A DNA stretch of 64,000 nt from Rhytidiadelphus loreus (Eukaryota; Streptophyta; Bryopsida; Hypnales; Hylocomiaceae). A program made the translations under genes and the position numbers. Below, piece by piece: positions 1-12,243 of this stretch. The notes under the pieces were generated by a model. It was not told the origin of the DNA and ran no database searches. It saw only the letters and a list, made by a program, of their open reading frames with translations. Position 1 is the first letter of the stretch. Each line of letters opens with the position of its first letter. Location of the stretch: assembly GCA_947034895.1 (NCBI GenBank), contig OX344765.1, positions 2,237,001 to 2,301,000 of the forward strand. The letters are read 5' to 3'.

Positions 1-971
1 TTTCAGACACTGGCCATGATTATTATAGCTTTGTATTGCAAAAAACAAAACTCTGCACATGACTGATACTGTACTCCCAGCTCAAGCAGCGCACAAAAAT
101 CTTTGGGAGTGGTTCCAGAAAACTGATGCACATGATAACATCATGATGAAAATTGGGAAGCAAAAGTGCTGCTGCTGCTGCTGCTGAATGCATACAAAAA
201 TGTACAGCACTGTGCTGTCTCTTGTAACCTAACTCTCCCAAAAGGAGCCCCGAAGCCGCGTGTTGAAGGTGCTCCCCTCCGAGACTGGCAGTACTGTACT
301 GTAACTCTCGGTACCAAACTGGTGAACTGACATTTGGAAGAGAAATCCTGCCAATCTTTGCAGACTGACCTCCATTCATTGTTACGTTGTAGGTAAGCTT
401 TAACTTACATACACCTGGGCTTTCAGTTGCTTTCCTTCCAAACAAGTTTTTTTTTTTTAAATTTCCCAACAGTACAAAAAATGATCTGCAGTGGAGCAAT
501 GATGCTATTTACGTCCATAGACGAAGCAAAATGTAGATTACTAGAAATCGATTTCTTCATTGAATTATGCATATCATCCTGAAAAGAGTGATTATTATCC
601 CCTCAAAAACATGCAAACAAGTCTTGTTCTTGCAATTCCCCTTGTGAAAAAATATCTAGAGTTTGCTGATCTGGGTTTTAAAAAAAATTCACCCCCCCCT
701 CCAATACTGTTGATCTCCAAATTTTTTTTAAAGTAAGTAATCGTCATTGATCACTATCATGAGAGACGATTATGGTCGTTGGCACTCTAGAAATACAATA
801 TGGAATATGGAATATATGTGGGATATGGAATACATATGGGATACATGCATATCCATTCAAAATATGGATACATATTATATGTTGTGAAAAGATAGTGCCA
901 AGAAGAAACTCTGTTGCTATGAGGTGAGATTGATAGGAGGTTCCCAAATTCAAATTTGATGGAGGCCTTGG
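1..971. other. No supported gene; short (GCT)n microsatellite
   Basis: I see no reading frame here with recognisable protein character. A (GCT)6 run lies at about 168-186, and it alone gives the minus-strand frame its alanine run. The rest is AT-rich with homopolymer T and A tracts. Confidence 0.5.
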
Positions 972-1192
972 TACACTAATGATGATAAATAGTGTTAGCC
1001 ATACTAACTATTTTAGAAATGCTATAAGTTTTTACTTTTGATGAATATTTTTACTCAGTGTATAGATCCTAATATCATTTTAAGTGGGAGAACTTTACAC
1101 CTATAGTTGGTAAAAATATTCATCAACAGTAAAAACTTATAGCTCTTTTAAATCAATTAGTGTAGGTAACACTATTTATCATCATTAGTGTA
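972..1192. mobile_element. MITE-like inverted repeat with TA ends
   Basis: Two arms of about 80 bp are near-perfect reverse complements. The left arm begins TACACTAATGATGATAAATA and the right arm ends with its complement; an internal stretch of about 55 bp separates them. Reading the outermost TA as the target duplication leaves terminal repeats starting CACTAATGATG, which would fit a Tc1/mariner-type non-autonomous element. There is no coding capacity. The superfamily is an inference from the TA ends only. Confidence 0.75.
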
Positions 1193-4019
1193 GTGGTATT
1201 CCTACAATATTGGTTGCAAGGGAATGATGATGACCTCTTCCCGTTGCATATTAGGACATTGTGTGAGAACTACTATATTATACAATTTATAAACTTGGGC
1301 ACTCTAGAGGAGCTTCAAATCAAGCATATTGATCCATTGTTGGGTGCCTAGACTTTGGGCTTGCAATGATCGTTGTTTAGATTCACAATGAAAAACAATG
1401 CAAAGGCAACCATGGAAGAAACAAAAGACCAAAATCCATTGACTAAGATGTAGCAAAAACTTCTCGTATTGAACTATTTGAGTGAGTTTATTAAATTTGC
1501 AAAAATTGTTGTCTTTGTTGTACTTAGTAGTGTTGATGATTCTTGAATGCAAGTTTTCTTCATTAAGCTTGATGAAGTCTAAGCTCTATAATTTTTTTGG
1601 TGGACAGCTTGATACATACATATTCAAAGATTTTTGTACAACCATTTTATGACTACTAAAGCTTTCCATACCAACTAGTCATCACTAGCACGATGGTCTA
1701 CAAAGATGTGAAGCAAATCAGTAAACCTCCATTTCCATCATGATGGTAAACATTTGGTTTCAAGGTTTTTTAATTATTATTACTAACTTGGGAGGTTGTT
1801 GGTTGCAGTGGGCATGACCTTGGGTTATAGTTCAACTCCCCCTTCTAACATTTTTTTTGGTTAAGTTGCAAGTGTCATCCACGCAAATTCTTGTAATGGT
1901 TGTTTTCATTCAGTTTTATTGTGAAATTAAATTTCTTCTTTGTTCTACTTGGTAATTTCATTTACAAGTTAACTTTTGTATTGAAGCATCCCTTTGTTTT
2001 CAATACTTTATCATTGTTGTTGCTATTTGAACAGCTTGAGTTTTTGTTATAGGTAAAAACAGTTACAAGTTGTCACCTAATAAGGGAATGTTGGAGCATG
2101 GCTTTGCTACTTACCTAAAGCATGTGCTTCTCTATCACCTAGTCACATACAAGTTTGAGTTTTGTCAATACATATATTCTTAGAACAAAGCCACAAAATT
2201 TGCATCTATTGTACACAAATTTAGTGGATGTAGCCAAGTGCAAGTATGGTAAAGTGTTTGGTTTCTTGCCACTCGATTTGTCACTTTGGGAAGTCCTTTC
2301 AAGAAACCAAGAGGCACTCAATTATTTTAGAGTCTTTGCATTCTTTATTTGTTTTGGAATCTAAGAAGCATAGAATAGTTTTGTAGAGTTGCAATTTTAA
2401 TTTTTCAATCACATACTACAAACTTGGGCAACATTGGATGCTCATTGAAGTAGTATGCCTATGTAAATTATTGAAAAGTACTCATTTTTTCCACAATATC
2501 ACGAACCTTTTTTATTTCCTCTCCAATGCTTATTTTTCCATCCAATTTGAAGATGTAGAAGCCCTTCAAAAGTTGATTTAAAACACTTGAAGATTATGTT
2601 GTTCAAATATAAAATTTGTAATGAAAACAACACATTTAAAGAAACAATAACGACATAATATGTCGCTCTTACACACACACATTCATTGGATGCAATTGTT
2701 ATTACTAGTAATTGGAGTTGAAAAGAACAAGTATAGAAAGAAAAAAGTACAAACCATAAACAATGATAATCTTTTAGGTGAAAATGCCCCCAAAGATGAT
2801 GCAGACTACTTTTTCAATCATCCACTACAACCAAATTTTTGCTAGAACCTTATCTGATTTTGGCATTGATTCCTTTACTCCCCCAAGGACCAAGTGTTCA
2901 AATTTTGAACAATAGCTGAACGCATATACATTCCAAACACATAAAAAATACATTATTTCATCCATCATTTTTTGGTAGATTTTTGTGTTAGTTCTTCAAC
3001 ATTTGTACAATATAGATTATGAAGATTTTGTTTTGCAAATATTTTACAATTCAAAGGATACAAGTAGATTTGACCTCATAAAACAAATTTTTAAAATTTA
3101 AATAATGAACCTTCAAAAATGACTTGATTAAAAAATAAAAATAAAAATCTCTTAAAATCACTATCATTAGGACTTAACAGTTTCAGCTTTAGCAAAAATA
3201 ATCAATATTGTGAAAATCACAAGTATTCAACCTACAGTCATTTATTGAAAGAATTTTCAATATGTAGCTTCAAATTTAATTGAAAAAAATTTGGTTAGTG
3301 CAATAGTTTATTTGATTGTATGGATATGATCTATGGGCTTGTCTATGGGTCATATTTTGCAACTCTCTAATCTTTAATCCTAGAAGGATGTTGAGGATTT
3401 TTTCTTGTGACATTCAGATGGTCAACCAAGCTTTGTGCATATTGAAGAATGGATGATTTCATCCAATTTTTGGTGTGTAAATTTTTTGATGCTATATCCA
3501 CATCATTGAGTTTAATTCAAGACATTTTAGTTGTTTTTTGATTTTATATGGAATAATTTATCAAAAAGATGGTATACTATATAATGTATTGCAATTCATT
3601 GGGAACTTTTCCCTTAAAACTTGATTTGACATTCATTACACTTTCTTTTGCTTTTGAACAAAACTAACAAAATTATGAAGCCTCTGAAGTGTAGTTCTAC
3701 TCTACTTGGAAATTTTGGAAATTTTCTTAAAATAAGTGTTTTTGTGAAGTTTGAAGTTAAGGATCTATAACCACATTTCTAAATATGTAGTGATGCAGGA
3801 ATTTTCTTTATACCACTTTGTATCTTCCACTTCTTCTCTATTTATGAGTGGATTCTTTTGGTTTTATTTTTCAGAGATGAATTCACATGTCTAATATTTG
3901 TCATCAAAATTTCAAATTACAGTGAATTTTAGAAGAAGAAATGAAGAAAATTCATATCATATGCAAACCATGTTCAAAAAATCTAAAATTTTCAAAATAG
4001 AAGTATGTTATATTACGTC
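1193..4019. other. AT-rich non-coding stretch
   Basis: Nothing here resembles a gene. Frames are short and low in complexity. The sequence resembles degraded repeat DNA, but no boundary or target duplication could be found. Confidence 0.5.
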
Positions 4020-4338
4020 ATGAGAGGCACATAGGCGTTGATTTCGTATCAGGGCAGTCAGGGAGGTGTTCATGGAGGCTTGGAGTGCCCGAGACTCCAA
4101 TAGGAACTTGGCATCTCGTTTGGGGACCTCAAACCCTTTGACCTTGACGTGAAGTTGTTGGAGACCCATCTTTTTCAAGTTGAGTCTCCCATGTGATGGA
4201 GTGAGAGGTTTTGCCTCACGGGCTTCATCCAACCATGCGATTATTCTTCAGGAATGGCATTGGCTTGACTTTGTAATTCATTGTGAGGTTTTTTCAGTTT
4301 CTTTAGAAGCTTTTCCTCACACTTATTACTTGAAAAGA
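4020..4338. repeat. Dispersed repeat, left copy
   Basis: This segment matches 36700-37018 in the same orientation, roughly four-fifths identical by eye. Shared blocks include GGCATCTCGTTTGGGGACCT and TCTTTTTCAAGTTGAGTCTC. The two copies lie on either side of the retroelement remains, so this could be a fragment of its terminal or untranslated region. It lacks the sequence that precedes the right copy. Confidence 0.65.
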
Positions 4339-5118
4339 TCTCACTACGTTTATAGGTGTACACGTAGTGAAAATCGACACCCAAAGTAGTAGAAAAATGA
4401 GTTTTGAAGTGTTTTTGAGGTGCTTTGTGTGTGCTGGAATTGCAAGCAAAGTTGGAGCTTGGGCACCATAACCACGGCTTTAAGGATTTTTAGCCTTGGA
4501 AATGGGTTCTAAATCCATATTTGGAAGTTAGGAACATTATTAGCTTTGTTTTGGGGGATTAGGATAACAAAAGAGTGGGTTAGGTGTGAGCCACCTAAGG
4601 AAATCCTAAAACTTTAGGAGAAAAGTTTATCTCTCTTCTAAAAACTCTTTAAGTTAGGACTTGGAGTTTTTGGCCACACACGGGGAGGGGGACGAGACTT
4701 CATGGGCTTATGGTGGTAGTACGGAGGATGTCCCTTGTTGAACACACTCAAATTGGGAACATGCTTGCTAGTGAAGGGATAAGGTGCTGGACAAGACGGG
4801 GATGAAGGGGACCGGAAGGTGGATCATGTAGTAGGCGGTCAAGCTTTCCGTTGCTGCTCCTACCATTGCGACATCCTTGGATTTGCAATATTTTTCAGGT
4901 TTGAAGGACGAGTATGTGGCGGTAGCCAATATTTTCAAATCATTGGGAGCTCTGTCCGTGGAGGCATTCACAGGGGTTACTTAGCAAAACGCTGAAAATG
5001 TGGAGCTGGTGGATGGTGTTTAGTACTTCGGTCTACTCCTGCCATTCAAACGTCACGAGTCTGATTTACATCAAAATCCTTCTGGTGGGATTGATCAAAT
5101 TCTATAGGAACGGGTTGT
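4339..5118. other. No supported gene
   Basis: No recognisable coding sequence. It may include decayed upstream parts of the vWA-type gene fragment that follows, but I could not read a frame through it. Confidence 0.4.
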
Positions 5119-5463
5119 GCTCTATCTCACGAAGTACTCCATGATGCTATTGTGGAAGATGGCGAGACTCCCAATGTGGCAGGATTGCAATGGAAGCGCA
5201 TAGTGGAGGATCTTTTTGTGAACATGTAGTTGTCTGATTGTATTGCTATGTGTGATGTCTCTGGGAGCATGCATGGAGAGCCTATGGAAGTATGCATTGC
5301 ACTCGGAATGTTGGTATTTGAACTTTGCGAGGAACCTTGGAAAGGAGGCGTGATCACTTTTAGTCAAAGCTGTTGTGAAGAACCAATGGGCTGTGAAGAA
5401 TCAATGGGCTGTGAAGAATCAATGGGCCGAGTTGGAAATACAGGTTTTCTGATCTCCAACTAG
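5119..5463 (+). pseudogene. Fragment of a DUF2828-like vWA-domain protein
   Basis: One frame reads through a stretch ending in a QWKRIVEDL block, then a TAG stop at 5227-5229, then a vWA-like core with the MIDAS-type motif DVSGSM, followed by GEPMEVCIALGMLVFEL and EEPWKGGVITFS. That order is characteristic of the plant DUF2828 family, in which the vWA part follows a QWKRMV-type segment. After the ITFS block the frame runs into an 18-bp tandem repeat (TGTGAAGAATCAATGGGC) and loses similarity, so the rest of the domain is missing. The in-frame stop and the lack of both ends make this a gene fragment. It has no active relative in the window. The family call is from memory of the motif order. Confidence 0.6.
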
Positions 5464-7801
5464 TTCTCAATGAAATTGTGAGAGCCTTGGGTTCATGTTG
5501 TAGTGTCCGACTAAGCAATCTTTAATTGATGCGTCTGTTTCAATCTAAGATGTTTATGGAACAAGATTTAGGGTGAATTTTGTAGTTGAAGATTGCAAAG
5601 GCGAAGCTGTATTGTTTCTGATTAACGAGGAGTGTTGTACGTTCTGGGTATAGCTGTTCTTCTAGGTAAAGGACCTGGATTTAGAAAGGATCTAGTTGTT
5701 CTAAGTTTGTAGCTTGGAACCATGTATTGGTTGCAAAGGAGTGATGGTGCAGAAGCTTCATACTACCTAAATAAATGACAATGTAGCAGTGATCGAAGAA
5801 GCTAAAGCATTTCAATAGAAGCTGTTGAAGACTTTGAAACGTTTATTGGAGTGTTGGTGACTGAGGCGACCGGTACAACCGGGCAAGTGACCGGTGATCA
5901 CCGGTCATTTAGGGCTTGGTGACTAGTTCAACCGGTCACCCAGATATGGCTTACTTAAGACCTAGAATTTCCTAAAAAAAAAGACTTTTATCTTAAACTT
6001 ACATTGTCTTAGAAAGCAAGTGTGTATTGATTAGGGGCTAAGTGGCAAGGGATACTTGCCATATGGGAGAAATTAGCTTGTATTTGGAAATTTTAGCACC
6101 TTAATTAGGGTTGAAAAATCCACTTAGCAACCTTAAAACAGAAATTTGAACTCCATAGATCAATAGTATCTATGGAGTGATTGTGGAGGTGTTTGGATGA
6201 TCTTAGGGAGTGTTTAGGAGTTTTAGGGTTTTGTTTAAGTGGCCAAGGCATTGCGTACTTATGGTGACTACTAGGGCATACGCGGCTGTCCAATCCAGAG
6301 ATGTGAGACCACTAGAGTAGCGTGCGTTGTCAGGACATGAAGAGTGGTTGCAAAAGGTAGATTTTATTGCAGCGTTGCTTAGATTCATTTTAGAGCGATT
6401 GCCAACACGAGGACTACAACACTCTGAGTCTGAGTTCTGGGAGATATGGTAGGCAGACTTGGCACAAATACAGTGCGCGGATGTAGGCCAACTTGGCATG
6501 ATGTCACATCGACTATGTCTAGAGTTGACACCATTGGTCATGTTGGAGTGTTGGGATGACGACCGTGACGTGGTATTGCAACGCTTTGTGTATGCACGGT
6601 TTTTGTATGAGGTTGAGGCTACTATTGCTATGGTTGGTTGCAAATATCTCAACCACAATCGGATGACAAATTTTTAGATTTCCTCCTAGTTTGATAGTAG
6701 TTGAGTGGAGTTAGCCTAACAATTATTAGCTAGAGCTTATGTAGGGTGTACTTGGCAATTTGTCCTAGTCACCGTTTTATATATGAGAATTTAGGGTTCA
6801 TTCCCTAAATTTAATTAGTTGCTTGATCATGAGATATTGTTGGTATTTTTGTAGGTTTTGCTTGGCGGGATTTGCAATGGTGGTTTGGACCATATGGTAT
6901 CAATATGGACAAAAGCAAAGGTGCTCCTAAGCCTTTTAGACTGATACTAGTTGGAAGCATGAAAGAAGAAGAAGTGCAAATTCACTTGACTATAGACAAT
7001 CTCTAGGTTTTTTTTGAATCTTTCCAAACTCTTCACGTACGGTCATTCAGTGGATCTCCTCTAAGACATCAGCCTCAAGATGTAATTCTACCATTTGTAC
7101 TCTCACTGTTGACTCGTGATCGACTTGGAGTCCAATCATTTAGACAACCGGGTACTAAAGTTTTAGATCTAAAGGCAATCAAATTTTGGACTCAACAACG
7201 TAGGGTGTACATCATTCGGGACTTATGAGTGGAGTCACCCGTGATTGGAGCCCCGTTGAGTCGGTCAAGGGGGCGTGTGGAGGTAGTCAATTTGGTCATC
7301 CCACGAGTGTAAGTGGTGTTGAAGAACGAGTGTCAGTGGTGTTGAAGAACAAGGGTCAATGTTGAGAAGTGGTGAGACACATCTTCGAGGGGGCAATTCA
7401 ATTGCCAACATTCTCATTGATCTTCACCGAGTTTCAAGCTAGGGACTACTTGTTCCACACTACATGGTAGTGGAAACAAGGTTGGTGTCTTGAGATAGCA
7501 TCTAGTGTTTGGGATTCTTTAACACTTGGTTTCCTTGACATAGAGGTGTCACCTACGATTTATTGTAAGGTTATGGAAAGAATACACGAGGCTTGGCAAC
7601 TTTACATATAAAATTTGTTTTATATGTAAAAGTTGGATCCGCCTGGGAGGCTGGGTTATACCAGGAGCGGGACACCATTTTCTAGGGACACCGTTTCTAA
7701 GTCATCAAATACTAGCGTCGTTGTACCGGTGCGCCTTTGAAGTCAAAGGCCCTTCTTGGGTAGGAAGATCCCAAGTGATTTATTTCCAGATTTTATCGAC
7801 G
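5464..7801. other. Non-coding; leader of the retroelement probably begins here
   Basis: No gene supported. A 20-bp perfect palindrome lies at 5888-5907. A TATA-like string at about 6776-6784 and a TGGTATCAATAT string at about 6894, which loosely resembles an initiator-Met tRNA primer-binding site, could belong to a 5' LTR and leader, but no matching 3' LTR was recognised. A stem-loop with 13-bp arms and a TTTG loop (TTTACATATAAAA) is at 7611-7640, about 160 bp before gag. Confidence 0.4.
5888..5907. repeat. Perfect 20-bp palindrome in an ACCGGT cluster
   Basis: TGACCGGTGATCACCGGTCA is its own reverse complement. Within about 60 bp around it, ACCGG/CCGGT recurs several times (about 5870-5933), unusual for this AT-rich region. 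Confidence 0.8.
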
Positions 7802-8918
7802 AGTAAGTAGATTGGGTGGAAGATATTGAACGTGACGAGGGAAGAGAGCTACCCGTCATCGCAGTTGACCACGGGGTGAGACTTGCTCATAGCGAATCTA
7901 TATTTGTGTGGGACAAGATGACTACACCATATGGAGGTGTTGATCCGGGAGTCCGACGGTTTTTTGGTGCCAATGACACCATGGAGGTGGATGACTTTCG
8001 TAGGGAGTTCACCATATGGTGTGAACTTCAAAAGTCCCAAAATGCTAGTTTCAACCCATATATGGTGTGGAGGGCATTATTTGGGTGTCTTGAAGGGGGA
8101 CCTTTGGCGGACTATGGGAAATTTGAGCTTGTTCATTCCATTGAGATCTTAGTCTGGCGGGATTACTACACCCCAAACTATGCTGATGTTTGGGGAGGGG
8201 GATCCACTACTATAGTGCCTACTAGCAAAGGAAAGCAGGAGGAAGGGGGCACGAGCGTGGGGGGCCAAGAGGCCACCGTGACTACAGGCCTAGTGTTAGT
8301 GCCAAATCCACCCCCCTTCAATTCCACAGCTCAATTCTTTTTGTAGCTACAGTGGGATTACTATGGACAAAGGGCTGATAAAATAAAGTCACTTCGCACG
8401 TTTGCACGTGAAAGTGATGAATCGTTGTGAGAGGCGCATTCAAGACTCAGGCGGTTGATTGCCACTACTTACGGAGTAACTGAGCAACAAGTTGTTCAAC
8501 ATTGGTACAACATCTTGGATAAAGAGCTCAAAACTCTTGTTCAAGGTGAGGCTGTCCCACCTACTTTGAGGTATGTTTTTGAGACCTCTGAGAAAATTGA
8601 GATCAATCTCTTGGAGGAAAAAGTAGTCATGGGGTTCTTGCGAAAGGAGGAGAAACAACCCAAGAAGACTAAATCCGCTAAGGCTAGCATTCTAGCTAAT
8701 GTGGGGGATGCGGATATTACTTGTTTTAATTGTAGTGGGGTTGGTCATTGTTGATGAGATTGCAAGAAGACACCAACCAACCCCCCGCCAAAATTGGTAG
8801 ATTCTGCTCTGGTTGTGGTGTTAAGGGCCATGGAGAGGCTAGTTGCTAGAAGCTGCATCCAGAATTGAAGCCTAAGGGAGCCAAAGATGCCAAAGGAAGT
8901 GATTCTAAAAAGGCCAAG
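7802..8918 (+). pseudogene. gag: Ty3/gypsy-type gag with two broken CCHC zinc knuckles
   Basis: A single frame carries a capsid-like region (VDDFRREFTIW; FNPYMVWRALFGCLEG), a proline- and glycine-rich linker, then a second capsid block (GVTEQQVVQHWYNILDKEL; EINLLEEKVVMGFL). In-frame stops occur at 8344 (TAG) and 8428 (TGA). The first zinc knuckle, CX2CX4HX4C, lies at about 8716-8763 with two TGA stops inside it. A second complete CX2CX4HX4C knuckle lies at about 8805-8846 but in another frame, so a frameshift separates them. Gag would form the particle and bind element RNA. It joins in frame, across the inserted solo LTR, to the protease region. Non-functional in its present state. Confidence 0.8.
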
Positions 8919-11088
8919 TGTGAGACTTTTAACTTTATAATTTGTTCATTTTTGCAATTATTGTGTGAATGTGGTTAAATTTCAAAAGGATAATTTAAAA
9001 TGAATGGAAATGAATTAAATTTGATGATTTTATTTTGAATGGATGAAATTAGAATTAGTTAAGGTAGTTGGAGTTGGGAAGGTTGTCTCTCATGTCTTTT
9101 CAAATCTTGTATTTGGTATAAGTATTTTTCTATCCTTGTTTTCTCTCTCTTGCATTCTTTGTTTTTCATGTGTTATTGTGTGAATTTATTGTATCTTCTT
9201 GAGTGTTCATAGCTTGAGCTTAGACTAAGTAATTTTGTGTGATTATTTGTGCTTTGCCATGGAAGCAATTGTGTATGTGTTAATTTATTAAGCATATTGA
9301 TATTTTTATAATTGTAAGTGAAGTTTGGAGAGTAATTGAAATTTATTGATCATTGTGGAGGATAATTTTTGTGTTATCACTTGTCATTCTTTGAGTGTTA
9401 TTTGTGAAGGATAATGCAATTTAACATAATTAAAGCCTTATTGTTGAGTGTTAATTGAGAGCAATTAATTTATAAATTAATTTTTAATATTTTTGCCGAG
9501 GGAATTGGAGAGATAATTGTTGGTTATTGATTTGGAGTGTAAAGAGAAATTTTGTAATTGCTTAAAGAATTAATTGTTCATTTTTAGAGAGTTATATTGT
9601 GAGATCATTTATTGTAATCCTTGTAGTTTTGTTGATAGAATTGAGTGATATAAATAATTTCCTTAAGTGGAGAATTAAAATGTACTTTGTTGTGGAAGCA
9701 ATTTAAGAGCATGAATTTTTAATTAATTATCATAGTGTTTTGCGATTAAAAGAAAGAGCTGGTTGGCCAATTGATTGATAATAATTAATTCTTAATATTT
9801 ATTGCCGAGTGATTAATTGTGAGCAATTTAGAACACATATAGATTTGATTTTTCTTGGAAAGAATAACTGCGGAGCATTGTGTGATAATTTTGAGAGTTT
9901 AATTTTTTTTATATAATTATTAAAGAAGCAAACTCCGAGAGAATTTGTAAGGCAAATTAATTACATAATCAATTAAAAGTGTGAAGAGAATTAAATTAAT
10001 TTGAAGCATTATTGCCGAGAGGTTGTGAGAATAATAAATTAATTATTATACATAAAGTTGATACAAGTATTGAATTACAACATGTGAAGATGAAGTGAAG
10101 GAATTTTACTGGTCCTTTGGGACTAGTAAGCTTAGGTTGAATGATTAAATGAAGAATAATTTTAAACGAAAGTATTGAGTTGGTTACAAAAGACTATTGA
10201 TGAAACGACTATCGTTATGATAACTTGATTTTGCACATAAAAGATTATTGAATATTGATCATTGAATAGCCACGCTACTAAATTGTCTATTGAAAAGATC
10301 ACATTGAACATGCGACTATTGATTTTGTCAATTGCTAAAGTCTATTAGCGCTTAATATTTTCTTATGTGGTTGAAACTGCAGTTGAAGGCCAAGAGTTTT
10401 TGTTATGGATAGAATCCATATCTCAATCAGTAGTGGATTTTGACAATTTAGAAATTGTTAATGTTGTAGTGGTAGTATTCTACATGAGATTTCTTTAGCT
10501 TGAACTTTGGAATTTTAAGTTAGAAGATATTATTAAATAACTATTAAATAGTTCGTTATACCTTGTGTGTAGTTTTTGTATTCCCATCTAAGTCAAGTTA
10601 TTGCAAGTATATTTTCAACTTCTAATTCTCCATAGATCGTTGATGCATTCCTTTGTATGTACTTTACCTTGTGGTTGTACAATTTTAAATTTAAATGTAA
10701 TGTTATTTCCTGGGATATGTTAAGTTGACTATTGTTTTGTGACCATTGAAAAACAACTATTGAAAAGTGACAATTGAATTTGAATATTGATTTATCCATT
10801 TACTTTGACATTGTTTGAAAAGATAGATTCACAGACATAGTGGGATAAAACCTAGAAATTGCTAATTGATGGACTACTAGTGTGAGGAAAATAGAAATAA
10901 TCCACTTATCCCAACTCCTACCAACATAACTCATTGCAACAAATAATATCTTTGAAATTTGAAAGAAAGAGAGATTTACCTACAAAGTGACATTAGCTAA
11001 TTAAAACACTAAGCTAATTTGAGTTTTCCCCCTTAAATGAACCTTTTTGGAATTGCCTTGGTTTTGTCTTAGAAAAAACTATACTACA
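8919..11088. mobile_element. Solo LTR inserted in the retroelement
   Basis: The 2,170-bp segment starts with TG and ends with CA and is flanked on both sides by the same five bases, CCAAG (8914-8918 and 11089-11093). Removing it plus one CCAAG copy joins the retroelement frame without a shift (AAG GCC AAG to TTT GTA GGA). The interior is AT-rich with no retroelement coding sequence. TG..CA ends with a 5-bp target duplication are the hallmark of LTR insertion, and the absence of an internal region suggests a solo LTR left by recombination between two LTRs. The family is not identified. Confidence 0.8.
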
Positions 11089-12243
11089 CCAAGTTTGTAG
11101 GAGGAGAGAAGAAATCGTGGAAGGCCCGATTTACAGAGTTGGAGGCTAAGATAGTAGCAATGAGTGCTACCACAGAAGCCAAGGGATCTTCTTCACAAAG
11201 GACCACAACGTCCTTTTATACAAAAGAGGAGGACCACATGTTATGTGGTATGGCGGATGCCAATGGCCGCCAAGGGATGCCTTTGCTACAACACGGAGTA
11301 AGACCATGGTGCATGATGCACCACGAGGGACGAGTTCGGGGTTGGATCTACAACAAGGTGAAGCCAACCGACAAGTTAGGTTGTCAGAGTCATTCACATT
11401 GGAAGATGTGGTGCTCACTTCATCCATGGTTCCACTAATTTGAAACTCTAGCAATCGTCGGGCTACTCAAGTTACGAAGACTAGTGGCCTCGATACGGAC
11501 ACACTTTTTAAGGTAGCTACTACCATTTGTTATGCTCCATTGTTTTCAGCATCCATGATTGCACATGCTACAGTTCAGTGCTACTATAGTGTTTCAATTG
11601 GTAGCTACCATGTGTGAGGAAGGCACCTCAACATTAGTTAGTGCTATGGAAACTATGCTTGAGCCACAAGCAACGACTGATGGTGATTGGATTGAGTCGA
11701 AGGGGCTTTTATTAACAGCTACTCGGTTGAAGACCATGCCAACACGTCCGACAATAGAGCAGTCATCCATCACTCTAAAAATGGTGGTACTTGACAATTT
11801 TCAAGGCATTTTCTAATTAGTTGGGCCCAAAGAGAAAGTTTTTGTACCTCGACGGGTACTATTGGATTCCAGTGCACAACCCTTGATGCTGGGTGATTCA
11901 GCCATTGAAGGCTTAGGTTTGACCGAGGATACATTAAAAACATGTTTGTAGACGATTAGTGCTTCTATGGGAGGGACGGAGCAAGCAAATGGCATCATAC
12001 GGAGCGAGTTGGCATTACGACTATACTATGATGATGTTGAAGATGCTAGCTTCATGAAGGTGAAAGCTATAGTACGGAGGCCAAATCTTATGATGTTTTG
12101 GTAGGGGCTATGGTGTTATACCCTATGGGTTTCACCTTAGACTTTTGGGAGGAGACAACGGCATATAAACCGGGATGGTAAGTAGGAGATGGACGCAAGG
12201 CTCAACTGCTAGCTTGTTTTATACGAGTTCTCACCAAAAATTT
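11089..12243 (+). pseudogene. Retroelement linker and aspartic protease region
   Basis: After the solo LTR the polyprotein resumes (SWKARFTELEAKI) and changes frame at about 11250, continuing with a block ending SGLDLQQGEA. The protease active-site region is at about 11844-11945, where VLLDSSAQPLMLG corresponds to the DSGA-type motif of retroviral-like aspartic proteases, with Ser in place of Gly. A stop follows at 11948 (TAG). Another frameshift at about 12065-12075 leads to a block YDVLVGAMVLYPMGFTLDFW. The region would process the polyprotein. It is interrupted at 12244 by a MITE. Several stops and shifts make it non-functional. Confidence 0.7.

Noticed and set aside
23..499. 158-codon minus-strand frame
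   Set aside because: Its alanine run comes from a GCT microsatellite and no protein family is recognisable.
2155..2364. Overlapping short frames on both strands
   Set aside because: AT-rich, no motif, fully overlapping in opposite directions.
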